Assembly (NCBI RefSeq): GCF_004362525.1
Contig: NZ_SNXS01000004.1
Location: forward strand, 620,001 to 684,000
Direction of reading: 5' to 3'
From: Roseateles toxinivorans
GTDB taxonomy: Bacteria > Pseudomonadota > Gammaproteobacteria > Burkholderiales > Burkholderiaceae_C
Length of the DNA: 64,000 bases
Part shown: piece after piece, positions 32,293 through 41,374 of the stretch
Position numbering within the stretch: the first letter of the stretch is position 1
Layout of the letters: each line of letters opens with the position of its first letter
The notes under the pieces: generated by a model
Database searches by the model: none
The model's input: the letters and a program-made list of their open reading frames with translations, nothing else
What the model was told of the DNA's origin: nothing
Position numbers and translations under genes: made by a program

Positions 32293-32718
32293 ATGAACCG
32301 CAAACCCCTTTCCCCGGCGCCCAAGGCCAAGCCCGCAGACTCGGAGAAGATCACCATCAACCTCGGCTTCGTCGATCTGGGCCAGATCGACCTGCTGGTG
32401 GCCGAGGGCTTCTACGGCAACCGCAGCGACTTCATCCGCACGGCCATCCGCAACCAGGCGGCCAGCCATGCCGAGGTCGTCAAGCAGGCGGTGGCCCGCA
32501 AGATGCTGGTGCTCGGGCTGCAGCACTTCAGCGCCGCCGATCTGCGTGCGCTGCAGGCCGCCCATCAGACGCTGCAGGTGCGGGTGCTGGGCCTGGTCAC
32601 GATTGCCGACGACGTCAGCCCCGAGCTGGCGCGGGCCACCATCGACTCACTGGACGTGCTGGGTGCGCTGCATGCCAGCCCCGCCGTCAGGGCTGCACTG
32701 GCCGATCGCCAGCGCTGA
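32293..32718 (+). CDS. Ribbon-helix-helix (CopG-type) transcriptional regulator
   Basis: The ATG at 32,293 is chosen because the ribosome-site-like AGGATG lies just before it. The 141-residue protein has a basic tail and then the RHH fold at about 18-55: KITINLGFVDLGQIDLLV (DNA-contacting strand and helix A) and FYGNRSDFIRTAIRNQ (helix B with the G/S-N-R-S turn). The rest forms helices and strands of unknown role. It is followed after 30 bases by a PHB-depolymerase-like gene, and a perfect palindrome sits directly upstream, so it probably represses this two-gene unit. Confidence 0.87.
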   Translation: MNRKPLSPAPKAKPADSEKITINLGFVDLGQIDLLVAEGFYGNRSDFIRTAIRNQAASHAEVVKQAVARKMLVLGLQHFSAADLRALQAAHQTLQVRVLGLVTIADDVSPELARATIDSLDVLGALHASPAVRAALADRQR

Positions 32719-32748
32719 AGCGCAAGACTCCACTCACACAAGGATTGA

Positions 32749-33822
32749 ATGAACCACACACTGCAGGATCTGATGCGCGATGCCGCCCGACTGACACAGG
32801 CGGGGCGCCTGAGCGAGGCCACCGCGGCCATCCAGCGCGCCCTGGGCGGCGGCCCTCGGCTCGCAATGCCCGTGGCCACGCTTGCTGCCGCCGGCGAGGT
32901 GCTGGAGGGCTGCGTGTTCGAGAGTGCGCCCCAGCGGACCGCAGGCAAGCCTGCCCCGGCCAAAGCGGATGACGGTGAGTTCCGCGCCGGCTCGTACACC
33001 CATTCGTCCTTGACCCGCCAGTACAAACTCTATGTGCCACCGGAACGGGCAGGGCAGGCGCTGCCGCTGGTGGTGATGCTGCATGGCTGCACGCAAAACC
33101 CCGATGACTTTGCCGCCGGCACCGACATGAACAACCGTGCCCGAGAGCAGGGCTTTTGCGTGCTCTACCCGGCCCAGGGGCAGGAGGCCAATCCGTCACG
33201 CTGCTGGAACTGGTTCAAGCACAGCCATCAGACCCGCGAGCGCGGTGAGGCAGCACTGATAGCCGCGCTGACCCGGGCCGTGATGCAGGAGCAGGGCACG
33301 GACCCGCAGCGGGTCTTCATCGCCGGCCTGTCCGCCGGTGGGGCCATGGCCGGCCTCGTGGCCGCTGCCCACCCCGAGTTGTTCGCAGCGGTCGGCGTCC
33401 ACTCCGGCCTGGCGCCCGGCGCCGCGCGCACCTTGCCCGAGGCGATGGCGGCGATGAAGGGCGGGGCCGCCCCGGGCCATGCCCCCGTGTCGCTGTCCAT
33501 TCCGTTGATCGTCTTCCATGGTGATCAGGACTCGACAGTGCATCCCCTGAACGGCGAGCAACTGATCGCCGCCGCAACCGTTCAGGGAGGCACTGCCTCG
33601 CGCATCGAGCCAGGCCAGTCGGCCCAGGGACGCCGTCATACCCGCACCCTCCACATGGGGACGGATGGCAGCGTCGCGGCCGAACACTGGCTGCTGCACG
33701 GAGCCGGCCATGCCTGGGCGGGAGGGCAGGCGACGGGCTCATACACCGACCCCAAAGGCCCCGACGCGACCCGGGAGATGCTGCGCTTCTTCTTCGAGCA
33801 TCCGCGCCAAGCTGGTCATTGA
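32749..33822 (+). CDS. PHB-depolymerase-family esterase, second copy
   Basis: The 357-residue protein starts after AGGATTGA. A helical N-terminal part (1-80, including DAARLTQAGRLSEATAAIQRAL) precedes an alpha/beta-hydrolase domain: VVMLHGCTQNPDDFAAG (near 102-118), GQEANPSRCWNWF, nucleophile elbow GLSAGGAMAG near 187, Asp in HGDQDSTVHP, and His in GAGHAWAGG. It is the same family as the esterase at 25,920. No signal peptide is visible, which fits the mobilisation of intracellular polyester or a general esterase role. It is co-transcribed with the RHH gene in front. Confidence 0.88.
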   Translation: MNHTLQDLMRDAARLTQAGRLSEATAAIQRALGGGPRLAMPVATLAAAGEVLEGCVFESAPQRTAGKPAPAKADDGEFRAGSYTHSSLTRQYKLYVPPERAGQALPLVVMLHGCTQNPDDFAAGTDMNNRAREQGFCVLYPAQGQEANPSRCWNWFKHSHQTRERGEAALIAALTRAVMQEQGTDPQRVFIAGLSAGGAMAGLVAAAHPELFAAVGVHSGLAPGAARTLPEAMAAMKGGAAPGHAPVSLSIPLIVFHGDQDSTVHPLNGEQLIAAATVQGGTASRIEPGQSAQGRRHTRTLHMGTDGSVAAEHWLLHGAGHAWAGGQATGSYTDPKGPDATREMLRFFFEHPRQAGH

Positions 33823-33827
33823 TGGAT

Positions 33828-33865
33828 CGCGCCTCGTCTGTGCGAAGGCGCACAGACGAGGCGCG
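33828..33865. repeat. 17-base-pair perfect hairpin, second copy of the CTGTGCG palindrome
   Basis: CGCGCCTCGTCTGTGCG (33,828-33,844) and its exact complement (33,849-33,865) enclose a 4-base AAGG loop. It lies 5 bases after the esterase stop and 23 bases before the next gene. There is no T-run, so it may be a Rho-type end, an mRNA-stabilising hairpin or a dispersed repeat. Confidence 0.7.
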
Positions 33866-33888
33866 CTTCGCCGGCGTACAAGCATCAC

Positions 33889-34758
33889 ATGCCATCCGAT
33901 GCAAACCCGTCACCGCCACCGCCCGGAAGCCTGGCGGCGCTTGAGCTTGCGCTGGAGCAAAGCCAGCAGGTCAAGGCCAAGGTCGAGGCCTGCGTGGAGG
34001 ACCTGTCCAGCAGCAATGACGCCACCAAGACCGCCATCGCCGAGGGCACGCAGTTGCTGTCCGCCCATGCCGTGCTGGTCGAGAGCGAGGCGGTCGAAGG
34101 CCGTGTGCAGGAGGTTGCCGACGATCTGCACGACGCGACCGAGGCGCTGAGCCAGGGCATAGACGACCAGAAGCTGACGGCCGCAGTCCTGAACCAGACC
34201 GAGCAGGAACTGGCGCAGACGCAGGTCGCCCTGGCGATCTCGCAGGCGGCCGAGCATCAGGCGAATCTGCGGGCCATGCACGACTCAGCCACCGGCCTGC
34301 CCAACCGCGAACTGTTCGATGACCGGCTGGAGCAGGCCATCGCGCTGGCCGCGCGCCATCGCTGGACCCTGGCCGTGATGTTTCTCGACCTCGACGGCTT
34401 CAAGGCGGTCAACGACACCTACGGTCACGCGGCAGGCGACGCGGTGTTGAAAGAGGTCGCCGCACGGCTGCTGAACCAATCCCGGGAGGAGGACACCGCC
34501 TGCCGCCACGGCGGCGACGAATTCCTTTTTCTGTTGCTGAACCCTGGTGACGCCGCCAACATCGAACGCCTGGCCGGGCTCGTGATCGCCGAAGTCGAGC
34601 AACCCATTCCATTCGGCGACCTGCAACTCAGCATCAAGCTGAGCGTGGGCATCTCCATGTATCCCCAGCAGGGCACGACCAGCGAGCAACTGGTCAGGTG
34701 CGCCGACGGCGCGATGTACAAGGCGAAGGCCAAGGGCGGTGGCATCGTGGTCTGCTGA
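33889..34758 (+). CDS. Diguanylate cyclase (GGDEF)
   Basis: The 289-residue protein has a long coiled-coil N-terminal part (15-125) without a membrane helix and a GGDEF domain at 130-285: DSATGLPNRELFDDRLEQAI, MFLDLDGFKAVNDTYGHAAGD and the intact active site CRHGGDEFLFLL. The position where the inhibitory RxxD usually sits reads SREED, so the site is partly kept (R-E-E-D). It makes c-di-GMP from two GTP in the cytoplasm. The ATG at 33,889 lacks a ribosome site. Confidence 0.92.
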   Translation: MPSDANPSPPPPGSLAALELALEQSQQVKAKVEACVEDLSSSNDATKTAIAEGTQLLSAHAVLVESEAVEGRVQEVADDLHDATEALSQGIDDQKLTAAVLNQTEQELAQTQVALAISQAAEHQANLRAMHDSATGLPNRELFDDRLEQAIALAARHRWTLAVMFLDLDGFKAVNDTYGHAAGDAVLKEVAARLLNQSREEDTACRHGGDEFLFLLLNPGDAANIERLAGLVIAEVEQPIPFGDLQLSIKLSVGISMYPQQGTTSEQLVRCADGAMYKAKAKGGGIVVC

Positions 34759-34785
34759 CCCGGCCCGTCAGCTGACCGCGGAAAC

Positions 34786-34812
34786 AAAAAAGCCGTTGCT
34801 TCACAACGGCTT
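34786..34812 (-). terminator. Intrinsic terminator downstream of tRNA-Ala
   Basis: On the minus strand AAGCCGTTG and CAACGGCTT pair around a 5-base loop and are followed by a run of T. It starts 9 bases after the tRNA 3' end. Confidence 0.85.
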
Positions 34813-34821
34813 CTTGCTGGT

Positions 34822-34897
<76 letters not shown>

Positions 34898-34944
34898 GAA
34901 CCGTAGAAAAGTATAGCGTGGGTTTTTCGCGTCGCGACACCGGT

Positions 34945-35943
34945 TCAACCCGAGGTTTGACGGGCGTCATGCCAGGCGGCCAGCAGCGCCTGCTCGCGCT
35001 CCGGTTTGAGCTGGCGGGCAAGGCTGGCCTGGCCGGCCGGCGTATTGACCCAGGCCAGGGTGCTGCGCAGGGTGTCGGCGATAGTGCGGCAGTGCAGGCC
35101 GTGTGCGCGAGCCTTGCTGCAGTCGACGCGCAGCATGCCGGCAAGGCTGACGTCGGCGCTGGGTATCCACAGCGGCAGCTCGACCCAGGCGCCCACGCCC
35201 TGCTGCTCCAGAAAGGCCTCGCTGACCCAGGTCACGCGGGCCTCGCTGTCAGAAACCGATCGCGCGGTGTCCAGCACCTCGCCGAGGGTCAGGTCTGAGG
35301 GTCCGCTGGCGTTGAAGTCGTCACGGGCGCCTTGCTCCACCAGGGTCAGCATGAAGGCGGCAAGGTCGTGCACGTCTATGCACTGAGCGGGCAGGTCGGG
35401 GGCTACCGGCGCCAGCACCTCGCCGCCGCGGGCGATGCGGTCGGCCCAGTAGCCGAAGCGGCCGGAGGGGTCCTGCTCGCCGACGATCAGTCCGGGGCGG
35501 ACGATGATGGGGTGGGCGGCATGGGCCATCAGTTCGCGCTCGCAGGCAGCCTTAAGCGGGCCGTAGGTCTCGCCGGTTACCGCCTCGACGCCGCTCATGT
35601 CCTGCTGATGGAGCTGCGCGCTCTCGGTCATGCCGGGCTCGGGGAGGGCCGCGAAGGCCGAGATGCTGGAGACCAGCAGATAGGGGCAGCTCGGTCGCAG
35701 TGCCTCGATCGCGCCGCGCACATCGGCGGGCAGGTAGGCGCAGGTGTCGATGATGGCGTCCCAGTCGCCGGTAGCGCGGGCCAGGTCGGTCTTGCGGTCG
35801 CCGAGGATGCGTTCGACGCCAACCGGTGGGACGGCGCTGCTCTTGCCGCGCTGGAACACGGTGATCTGGTGGCCGCGGGCGAGGGCGGCGCTGACGAAGG
35901 CCGAGCCGAGGAAGACACCACCGCCGATGACAAGCAATTTCAT
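34945..35943 (-). CDS. NAD-dependent epimerase/dehydratase-family protein
   Basis: The start is the ATG at 35,941-35,943 (MKLLVIGGGVFLGS), which opens directly with a Rossmann nucleotide-binding glycine motif (GGGVFLG, residues 7-13). The 332-residue protein shows IIDTCAYLPADV, SSISAFAALP and TYGPLKAACERELM (Tyr-x3-Lys of extended short-chain dehydrogenases). Substrate is unknown; similar proteins in the family act on nucleotide sugars or are involved in RNA binding. It is divergent from the esterase gene. Confidence 0.85.
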   Translation of the reverse strand: MKLLVIGGGVFLGSAFVSAALARGHQITVFQRGKSSAVPPVGVERILGDRKTDLARATGDWDAIIDTCAYLPADVRGAIEALRPSCPYLLVSSISAFAALPEPGMTESAQLHQQDMSGVEAVTGETYGPLKAACERELMAHAAHPIIVRPGLIVGEQDPSGRFGYWADRIARGGEVLAPVAPDLPAQCIDVHDLAAFMLTLVEQGARDDFNASGPSDLTLGEVLDTARSVSDSEARVTWVSEAFLEQQGVGAWVELPLWIPSADVSLAGMLRVDCSKARAHGLHCRTIADTLRSTLAWVNTPAGQASLARQLKPEREQALLAAWHDARQTSG

Positions 35944-36068
35944 GGTTGTGAGGGGCCGGCACCGGCCTGACCCCGAGGGTGACTCTGGGCGGTCAGTGTA
36001 GGGGCCCAGACCCGATCGGCGCCACTTTTGCGACACTGCTTGTCATTCCACCCAACCCGTGAGTGCCC

Positions 36069-36989
36069 ATGCCCCGTTACGCCGATCCCGAGCCCGATCC
36101 CGCCTGGCTCGACGTGCAATACAACAACCGCGCGCGCATTGCCGACAGTGCCGACATCTTCCAGCGCTGGCAGCGCGCCTCGGCGCTGTCGCGCGAGCGC
36201 TCCTCCTGCAGGCTGGGCCTGGCCTATGGCGACGGGCCTGATGAACGCCTGGACCTGTTCACCACGACCAGCGCGGCCGCGCCGGTGCTGGTGTTTCTGC
36301 ACGGCGGCTATTGGCGCTCGCTTGACAAGGCCGACCACTCCTTCGTCGCGCCGTCCTTCGTGGAGGATGGCGCGCTGGTCGTGGTGCCCAATTACAGCCT
36401 GTGCCCGGCGACGAGCATGGACCGCATCCTGCTGCAGACGGCGCAGGCGCTTGCCTGGACCTACCGCAACGCAGCTTTGCATGGCGGTGACCCTCAACGC
36501 ATCGTCGTCATCGGGCATTCGGCCGGCGGGCAGCTGGCGGCGATGCTGCTGTGCTGCCGGTGGCCGCTGCTGGGCAGCGATCTGCCTGCCGATCTGGTGA
36601 AGGGGGCGATGGCTATCTCGGGCCTGCTTGATCTGGAGCCGGTGCGGCGTTCGCCCTACCTGCAGCGGGATCTGCATCTGACCCCGGCCCTGGTTCGCAA
36701 ACTCAGCCCGGCCTATCTGCCGGCGCCCAGCGCCCCGCTGTATGCCGTGGTCGGCGGCCTGGAGAGCGAGGAGTTTCTGCGCCAGAACCGGCTGATACGC
36801 AAGGCCTGGGGCGCCAAGACGGTGCCGGTATGCGAGCCGATAGCGGACTGCAACCACCTGACCATCCTGCATGACCTTGCCGACCCCCTGGGCCGCTGCC
36901 ATTTGCTGGTCAACGAGTTGCTGGGCCTTGAGGCCGCCGGGAGCAGCCTGCCATTGGCCCGCATAGCGGCCACCTATGGCAAGGATTGA
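36069..36989 (+). CDS. Alpha/beta hydrolase, HGGYW esterase (kynurenine-formamidase-like)
   Basis: The start is probably the ATG at 36,069 (MPRYADPEP); a GTG two codons upstream is also possible. The 306-residue protein has [20 protein letters not shown] (oxyanion HGG motif), the nucleophile elbow [10 protein letters not shown], and late Asp and His residues ([15 protein letters not shown]). HGGYW and the size fit bacterial arylformamidase-like or HSL-type esterases. The real substrate cannot be assigned: no other tryptophan-degradation gene is nearby. Confidence 0.82.
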   Translation: MPRYADPEPDPAWLDVQYNNRARIADSADIFQRWQRASALSRERSSCRLGLAYGDGPDERLDLFTTTSAAAPVLVFLHGGYWRSLDKADHSFVAPSFVEDGALVVVPNYSLCPATSMDRILLQTAQALAWTYRNAALHGGDPQRIVVIGHSAGGQLAAMLLCCRWPLLGSDLPADLVKGAMAISGLLDLEPVRRSPYLQRDLHLTPALVRKLSPAYLPAPSAPLYAVVGGLESEEFLRQNRLIRKAWGAKTVPVCEPIADCNHLTILHDLADPLGRCHLLVNELLGLEAAGSSLPLARIAATYGKD

Positions 36990-37106
36990 CGCTTTGTATT
37001 GCGGCAAGGCACGGCCTGGGTTACCGTCTGCGGGTGCTGCTGAGGCACCACGTTGAGTCGGCAGCCGCTTTGGAACACCACCACGAACTTCAACTGGAGA
37101 GCGATC

Positions 37107-37526
37107 ATGGGCTTGAAAGGATCGAAGACCGAGCAGCACCTGAAGGACGCCTTCGCGGGCGAATCGCAGGCGAACCGCCGGTATCTGTATTTCGCCAACA
37201 AGGCTGATATTGAAGGGCAGAACGATGTGGCGGCGCTGTTCCGCTCCACCGCCGAGGGTGAGACCGGCCATGCGCACGGGCACCTGGAATTTCTGGAAGC
37301 GGTAGGCGACCCCGCCACCGGCCTGCCGATAGGCTCCAGCCGCCAGAACCTCGCCGCCGCCGTGGCCGGCGAGACGCATGAGTACACCGATATGTACCCC
37401 GGCATGGCCAAGACCGCCCGGGACGAGGGCTTCGACGAGATCGCCGACTGGTTCGAGACCCTGGCCAAGGCCGAGCGCTCGCATGCCAACCGCTATCAAA
37501 AGGCACTGGACGCCCTGGTCGACTGA
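37107..37526 (+). CDS. Rubrerythrin, short form without rubredoxin domain
   Basis: The ATG at 37,107 follows GGAGAGCGATC. The 139-residue protein has the di-iron helix pattern [56 protein letters not shown] and [18 protein letters not shown] (repeated E-x(2)-H and E). It lacks the C-terminal Cys4 rubredoxin domain. Such proteins reduce hydrogen peroxide using electrons from a partner. It is followed by an Fe-S oxidoreductase and a DUF3501 gene, a trio found together in many proteobacteria, so these probably act together. Confidence 0.92.
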   Translation: MGLKGSKTEQHLKDAFAGESQANRRYLYFANKADIEGQNDVAALFRSTAEGETGHAHGHLEFLEAVGDPATGLPIGSSRQNLAAAVAGETHEYTDMYPGMAKTARDEGFDEIADWFETLAKAERSHANRYQKALDALVD

Positions 37527-37556
37527 CATGCCGATGTAAGCACTTCAACGGTTATG

Positions 37557-37576
37557 CGGCGCTCTCGGGCGCCGCA
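37557..37576. repeat. GC-rich hairpin between rubrerythrin and Fe-S gene
   Basis: GCGGCGC and GCGCCGC (7 base pairs) enclose a TCTCGG loop in the 75-base gap inside the rubrerythrin-Fe-S operon. There is no T-run. It could balance expression of the two genes by partial termination or mRNA processing; this is inference. Confidence 0.4.
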
Positions 37577-37601
37577 ATCGCTTGGCAGCCTGGAGCCACC
37601 C

Positions 37602-38954
37602 ATGAGCATGCGCGAAGGCAATCTCGAAGCCCCGACCCGGCATCCGCTGGACTGGAAGAATCCCGAGTTCTACGACGAGGACAAGTGCCTGCACGAACTG
37701 GAGCGCATCTTCGACATCTGCCACGGCTGCAGGCGTTGCGTGAGCCTGTGCCACTCGTTCCCGACGCTGTTCGACCTGGTCGACGAGAGCAAGACGGGCG
37801 AGGTGGACGGCGTGGCCAAGGCCGACTACTGGAAGGTGGTGGACCAGTGCTATCTGTGCGACCTCTGCTACATGACCAAGTGCCCTTACGTGCCGCCGCA
37901 CCAGTGGAATCTGGACTTCCCGCACACGATGCTGCGCGCCAAGGCGATCAAGTTCAAGAAGGGTGAGGTCAAGGCGGGGGAGCGCTTCCTGGCCTCGACC
38001 GATGTGCACGGCCAGTTCGCCGGCATACCGGTGGTGGTGCAGGCCGTCAACGCCGTCAACAAGACCGGGCTGGCGCGCAGGCTGCTGGACAAGACGCTGG
38101 GCGTGCATCCCGAGGCCTGGATGCCCGAGCTGGCCGGCCAGCGCTTTCGCTGGGGCGCCAAGTCGGCCGGCACGGCCACGGTGGTGACCAACGGTGAGCG
38201 CACGCCGGGCAAGGTGGCGATTTTTGCCACCTGCTACGTCAATTACAACGAGCCGGGCATCGGCCATGACCTGATCAAGCTGCTGGAGCACAACGAGATT
38301 CCGTACGTGATCGTCGAGAAGGAAAGCTGCTGCGGCATGCCCAAGCTGGAGCTGGGCGATCTGGAGTCGGTGGCACGGCACAAGGAGGCGAATATGCCGG
38401 TGCTCGCCCGCTATGCTGCGAAGGGCTATGCCATCGTCAGCGCCATTCCCAGCTGCACGCTGATGTTCAAGCAGGAACTGCCGCTGATGTATCCGGACTG
38501 CGCCGACACCCAGGCGGTGATGGAGGCCATGTTCGACCCCTTCGAGTACCTGATCGCCCGGCACAAGGATGGTCTGCTGAAGCTCGATTTCAAGACCGCC
38601 CTGCGGCGTGTCAGTTACCACATTCCCTGCCACGGCAGGGTGCAGAAGATAGGGAAGAAGACCGAGGAGATGTTCAAGCTGATTGGGGCCACGGTGCAGG
38701 TGCAGCTCAATACGGTGGAGCGATGTTCCGGACACGCCGGCACCTACGGCGTGAAGACGCTCTATCACCCGATCGCGATGAAGATCGGCAAGCCGGTGTT
38801 CAAGGCCATGGCCAAGGACGAGCCCGACTACATCAGCAGCGACTGCGCCTTGGCCGGCCACCATATCGCGCAGGGCATGGCGCAGGCGGGCACGCCGGCG
38901 AAGAACCTGCAGCACCCTTTGAGTTTGATGCGTTTGGCCTACGGCCTGAGCTGA
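37602..38954 (+). CDS. Fe-S oxidoreductase with two [4Fe-4S] sites and CCG domains (GlpC/HdrD-like)
   Basis: The ATG at 37,602 follows TGGAGCCACC. The 450-residue protein has two ferredoxin-type clusters, C40-C43-C46-C50 and C83-C86-C89-C94, followed by two CCG-type cysteine regions (ATCYVNYNEPG with EKESCCGMPKLELGD; then HIPCHGR and SSDCALAGHH). This is the layout of GlpC and heterodisulfide-reductase D-like subunits, which pass electrons between a flavoprotein or quinone and a substrate. Gene order with rubrerythrin and DUF3501 suggests it supplies electrons for peroxide reduction. No membrane helix is seen. Confidence 0.9.
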   Translation: MSMREGNLEAPTRHPLDWKNPEFYDEDKCLHELERIFDICHGCRRCVSLCHSFPTLFDLVDESKTGEVDGVAKADYWKVVDQCYLCDLCYMTKCPYVPPHQWNLDFPHTMLRAKAIKFKKGEVKAGERFLASTDVHGQFAGIPVVVQAVNAVNKTGLARRLLDKTLGVHPEAWMPELAGQRFRWGAKSAGTATVVTNGERTPGKVAIFATCYVNYNEPGIGHDLIKLLEHNEIPYVIVEKESCCGMPKLELGDLESVARHKEANMPVLARYAAKGYAIVSAIPSCTLMFKQELPLMYPDCADTQAVMEAMFDPFEYLIARHKDGLLKLDFKTALRRVSYHIPCHGRVQKIGKKTEEMFKLIGATVQVQLNTVERCSGHAGTYGVKTLYHPIAMKIGKPVFKAMAKDEPDYISSDCALAGHHIAQGMAQAGTPAKNLQHPLSLMRLAYGLS

Positions 38955-38965
38955 GGAGTCTTGCC

Positions 38966-39547
38966 ATGACCATCACCATAGACAGCCTGATGAGCCTCGA
39001 GGCCTACACCCGCCAGCGCAAGGAGTCCAAGCCCCGGGTGATCGCCCACCGCCGCCTGCGCAGCGTGCGCTTAGGCGAGCACCTGAACCTGCAGTTCGAG
39101 GACGAACAGACGGTGCGCTACCAGATCCAGGAGATGCTGCGCATCGAGAAGATATTCGAGGAGGAGGGCATACGCAGCGAGATCGAGGCCTATGCGCCGC
39201 TGGTGCCCAATGGCTCGAACTGGAAGGCGACGATGCTGATCGAGTACCCCGACCCGCATGAGCGCAAGCGCGAACTGGCCCGGCTGATCGGTGTGGAGGA
39301 CCGGATGTTTGTAGAGGTCGAGGGCCACCCGCGGGTCTATGCCATCGCCGACGAGGATCTGGACCGCGAGAACGACGAGAAGACTTCGGCCGTGCACTTC
39401 GTGCGCTTCGAGTTCCCCAAGGCAGCGAGAGATGCGCTGCTGGCCGGTGCGGGAGCCAAGCTGGGCTGCGACCACACCCATTACCCGGCCCATGTGCAGA
39501 TTGCGCCGGAAACGCTGGCCAGTCTGGCCGGCGATCTGCGGCCCTAG
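38966..39547 (+). CDS. DUF3501 family protein
   Basis: The ATG at 38,966 follows GAGGAGTC, 11 bases after the previous stop. The 193-residue protein begins ITIDSLMSLEAYTRQRKE and contains FEDEQTVRYQIQEMLRIEKIFEE and VYAIADEDLDRENDEKTSAVHFVRFEF, typical of DUF3501, which is nearly always encoded beside rubrerythrin and the Fe-S oxidoreductase. Biochemical role is unknown. Its stop codon abuts that of the next convergent gene (TAGCTA). Confidence 0.88.
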   Translation: MTITIDSLMSLEAYTRQRKESKPRVIAHRRLRSVRLGEHLNLQFEDEQTVRYQIQEMLRIEKIFEEEGIRSEIEAYAPLVPNGSNWKATMLIEYPDPHERKRELARLIGVEDRMFVEVEGHPRVYAIADEDLDRENDEKTSAVHFVRFEFPKAARDALLAGAGAKLGCDHTHYPAHVQIAPETLASLAGDLRP

Positions 39548-40114
39548 CTAGGCCCGCTCGTTCAGCACATTGCCCTTGGTGTGGACCACATTCGTCTGGT
39601 TGTCCAGATTGCGCTGCAGGGTGCTGAGCAGGTCCTGCGTCGTGGGCAGGCTGGCGGCGCTCCCGGTCTGGGAGCTTTGCAGGTCCTGCAACACCCGGCC
39701 CAGGGCGGCTTCGAGCGAGCTGACCGAGTCGCCGCTGGACAGCTGCGAGGTCAGCGAGGCCAAGGCGGCGGCAAAACTGGATGACTCGCCGGTGGTCAGC
39801 GGCGGTGAATGGGCGTGCACGGCCTGGAACAACGCCTGCATCAGCCGGCCCAGATCGGTCTTGCGCTGGCTGCTGGCGGCTTCATCGGCCTGGCTGGTGG
39901 CTTCTGCCGTGCCGGCGCTCAGCCCCAGTTGCTGGAAGGTCAGCTCCATCGCGTCGGCCAGGCCGCCGCTGCCGCGGCTGGCGCTCTTGGCCGCAGCGGC
40001 ATAGCTGTCGGCCTGTCGTTCGATGCGTACCGGGGTGGTGCTGGCCTGCGTTGCCGAGGGCACGGCGTCCGTACGGCTGGGCGGTGCGATGCCGGGTAAT
40101 CCATTCAAGCTCAT
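39548..40114 (-). CDS. Hypothetical Ser/Ala-rich protein
   Basis: The ATG at 40,112-40,114 (MSLNGLPGIAPP) follows CGGAG. The 188-residue product is rich in Ser, Ala, Gln and Thr, with a low-complexity first third and helical segments (LGRLMQALFQAVHAH, FAAALASLTSQLSSGDSVSSL, DLLSTLQRNLDNQ). There is no signal peptide or membrane helix. I do not recognise it; similar composition is seen in some hypothetical flagellar- or surface-related proteins. Confidence 0.65.
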   Translation of the reverse strand: MSLNGLPGIAPPSRTDAVPSATQASTTPVRIERQADSYAAAAKSASRGSGGLADAMELTFQQLGLSAGTAEATSQADEAASSQRKTDLGRLMQALFQAVHAHSPPLTTGESSSFAAALASLTSQLSSGDSVSSLEAALGRVLQDLQSSQTGSAASLPTTQDLLSTLQRNLDNQTNVVHTKGNVLNERA

Positions 40115-40318
40115 GATGAACTCCGATGCAGGAAGCAAACGTGTTGCGTTCTGTGCCGGGGGCCGGGAACCGGCCTGGATGCTTGAGAACGCGCCAATGG
40201 GGGTTGTATCGGCCGATTTCTCCAAACCTTCAATTTGCCAGGGTTTTTGGCCGCATTTCCCGCGATCTGATGCCGGCCTGATGCTCCGCCGAGCTTGAAA
40301 ATCGACGCTTGACCGACG

Positions 40319-41374
40319 TCAAACGCTGTGCAGCAAGGCCTGGGCGGCGCGGACCAGGCTGGCCGAGCCACCGTCTTCCAGTGCGAGCACCGGGGCATGA
40401 TCGAGCTGACGATAGCTGTTGCGCAGCGAGCGCTCGTAGCCGGGGTCGTAGTGCAGGCGCATCAGCTCGGCGAACAGGCCGGCCCAATCGCCATCGCGCG
40501 CGGCCTGCTGCCAACGTGCAACGGTTTCCTTGCCCCGCAACTCGGTCAGGGCCTGCAGCTTGGCGCAAAAACCGTCCACGTCGTCGGCAAAGTGACCGTA
40601 GTCCTCCAGCAGCAGCCGGACCCGTGCAGGTTCGGGCATGTCCACCCACCAGCACTGGCCCTGCTCGCGCATCGCCTGATGCAATTGCTCGGGCACGCGC
40701 AATTGGCCAATCTTGCGGCTTTCGCTTTCCAGGTACAGGGGCTTGCTGGCATCCAGGCCGCGCAGTGCCTGCCAGATCAGCGTCTCAAAGCGCTTCTGGC
40801 CGGGCTGGGGCTGGTCGGGCAGGCCGCCCAGCACCGATCCGCGGTGGCAGGCCAGGCCCTCCAAGTCCAGGATCTGGCCGCCCTGTTGGCCCAAGGCCTG
40901 CAACAGCCGGGTCTTGCCCGAGCCGGTGCGGCCGCAGAGCACGCGCAGCCGGGCGGTGATGGGCAGCGTCTCCAGATCGTGGCGCACCTGGGCGCGGAAG
41001 GCTTTGTAGCCACCGGTCAGCTGGCGGCTGTTGAAGCCGATCTGGCCCAGGAACCAGGCCATGGCGCCTGAGCGCTGGCCACCGCGCCAGCAATAGACCA
41101 GGGGCTTCCAGCCCTTGGGCATATTGGCGACCTCGCGGTCGATGTGGGCGGCGATATTGCGTGCCACCATGGCCGCGCCGACCTTGCGGGCCTCGAAGGC
41201 CGAGATCTGCTTGTACATGGTGCCGACAATGCGCCGCTGTTCATCGTCCAGTACCGGCCAGTTGACGGCACCGGGCAGATGGTCTTCGGCGAACTCGGAC
41301 GGGGAACGCACGTCGATGATCGCGTCGAACGGCTGCGCCAGTGCCTCGGCAATGCCGATCGGGGTGCTGCTCAT
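40319..41374 (-). CDS. mnmH: tRNA 2-selenouridine synthase
   Basis: The 351-residue protein (also called SelU or YbbB) has an N-terminal rhodanese domain ([18 protein letters not shown], catalytic C95 in [11 protein letters not shown]) and a P-loop domain (GRTGSGKT at 148-155). This is the complete MnmH layout; it replaces sulfur by selenium in the wobble 2-thiouridine of tRNAs, via a geranylated intermediate. No selD (selenophosphate synthase) lies in the window, so selenium supply must be encoded elsewhere. Its start codon overlaps the glnD stop codon (ATGA, 41,371-41,374), so it is translated with glnD, an unusual pairing. Confidence 0.93.
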   Translation of the reverse strand: MSSTPIGIAEALAQPFDAIIDVRSPSEFAEDHLPGAVNWPVLDDEQRRIVGTMYKQISAFEARKVGAAMVARNIAAHIDREVANMPKGWKPLVYCWRGGQRSGAMAWFLGQIGFNSRQLTGGYKAFRAQVRHDLETLPITARLRVLCGRTGSGKTRLLQALGQQGGQILDLEGLACHRGSVLGGLPDQPQPGQKRFETLIWQALRGLDASKPLYLESESRKIGQLRVPEQLHQAMREQGQCWWVDMPEPARVRLLLEDYGHFADDVDGFCAKLQALTELRGKETVARWQQAARDGDWAGLFAELMRLHYDPGYERSLRNSYRQLDHAPVLALEDGGSASLVRAAQALLHSV

